5,105 nt of DNA from Candidatus Omnitrophota bacterium (lineage in GTDB: Bacteria; Omnitrophota; Gorgyraeia; Zapsychrales; Fredricksoniimonadaceae). Under the pieces are notes generated by a model. The model saw only the letters and a list, made by a program, of their open reading frames with translations. It searched no databases and was not told where the DNA came from. This document shows, one piece after another, positions 5,060 through 5,105 of the stretch (positions within the stretch are counted from its first letter, which is position 1; every line of letters begins with the position of its first letter). The stretch lies in NCBI GenBank assembly GCA_023247575.1, contig JAHFGE010000111.1, positions 1 to 5,105 on the forward strand, read 5' to 3'. The position numbers were made by a program, and so were the translations under genes.

Positions 5060-5070
5060 GAGATTCTTTC

Positions 5071-5105
5071 GGAGAGGTGCCAGAGCGGTTGAACGGGGCG
5101 GTCTC
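5071..5105 (+). tRNA. tRNA-Ser, 5' part, cut by window end
   Basis: GGAGAGG (5071-5077) is the 5' acceptor strand, followed by TG, a serine-type D arm CCAGAGCGGTTGAACGG (5080-5096), G, the anticodon stem strand GCGGT, and CT with the first anticodon base C at 5105. The D-arm form and the GGTCT before the anticodon match bacterial tRNA-Ser. C at position 34 predicts anticodon CGA (codon UCG), though the other two bases lie beyond the window. The third D-stem pair appears to be an A-C mismatch (5082 with 5094). The gene lies 11 bp after serS and is probably co-transcribed with it. Confidence 0.85.

Noticed and set aside
1..5105. CRISPR array, insertion sequence with transposase, or toxin-antitoxin pair
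   Set aside because: No regularly spaced direct repeats, no transposase-like protein and no paired small genes are visible on either strand.

Overview
The window looks like part of a chromosome from an uncultured Gram-negative bacterium. The phylum is not provable from the sequence. The prepilin style, the CLPAGR-encoding palindrome and the hairpin-rich gaps remind me of Omnitrophica-like metagenome assemblies, but this is a low-confidence impression. All confident genes are on the + strand.

Left part (1-1390): a short stretch of uncertain content ends in a perfect 14-bp inverted repeat (112-141). It lies just upstream of a 409-residue ATPase with an N-terminal AAA+ domain and a C-terminal DUF4143 domain that still carries a PD-(D/E)XK-like residue pattern. 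A plausible promoter uses the right arm of the repeat as its -35 box.

Centre (1391-3724): a 308-bp gap full of inverted repeats contains a strong sigma70-type promoter (TTGACA, 16 bp, TATACT). The predicted mRNA leader carries two hairpins before four tandem genes for type IV pilin-like proteins. The first two (1699-2127, 2129-2599) have the canonical FTLIE start and Pro22 of major-type or pseudopilins. The third (2635-3024) is PilV/GspI-like and the fourth (3034-3708) PilW/GspJ-like. They are tightly spaced and probably form one operon for components of a pilus or type II secretion pseudopilus. Two are very rich in cysteine. A 27-bp perfect palindrome supplies the stop codon of the second gene. 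An A8 tract near the end of the fourth leads in the next frame to a pilin-like C-terminus, so the annotated end may be a frameshift product.

Right part (3721-5105): serS (seryl-tRNA synthetase) has its own probable promoter and is followed after 11 bp by the 5' part of a tRNA-Ser gene, so enzyme and substrate are adjacent. serS carries an in-frame 21-bp palindromic insertion (7 codons) flanked by a 5-bp direct repeat. This is the clearest mark of a small mobile palindromic element.

No complete new system is demonstrated. The best leads are the palindromic insertion in serS, the A8 frameshift in the minor pilin, and the structured leader of the pilin operon.
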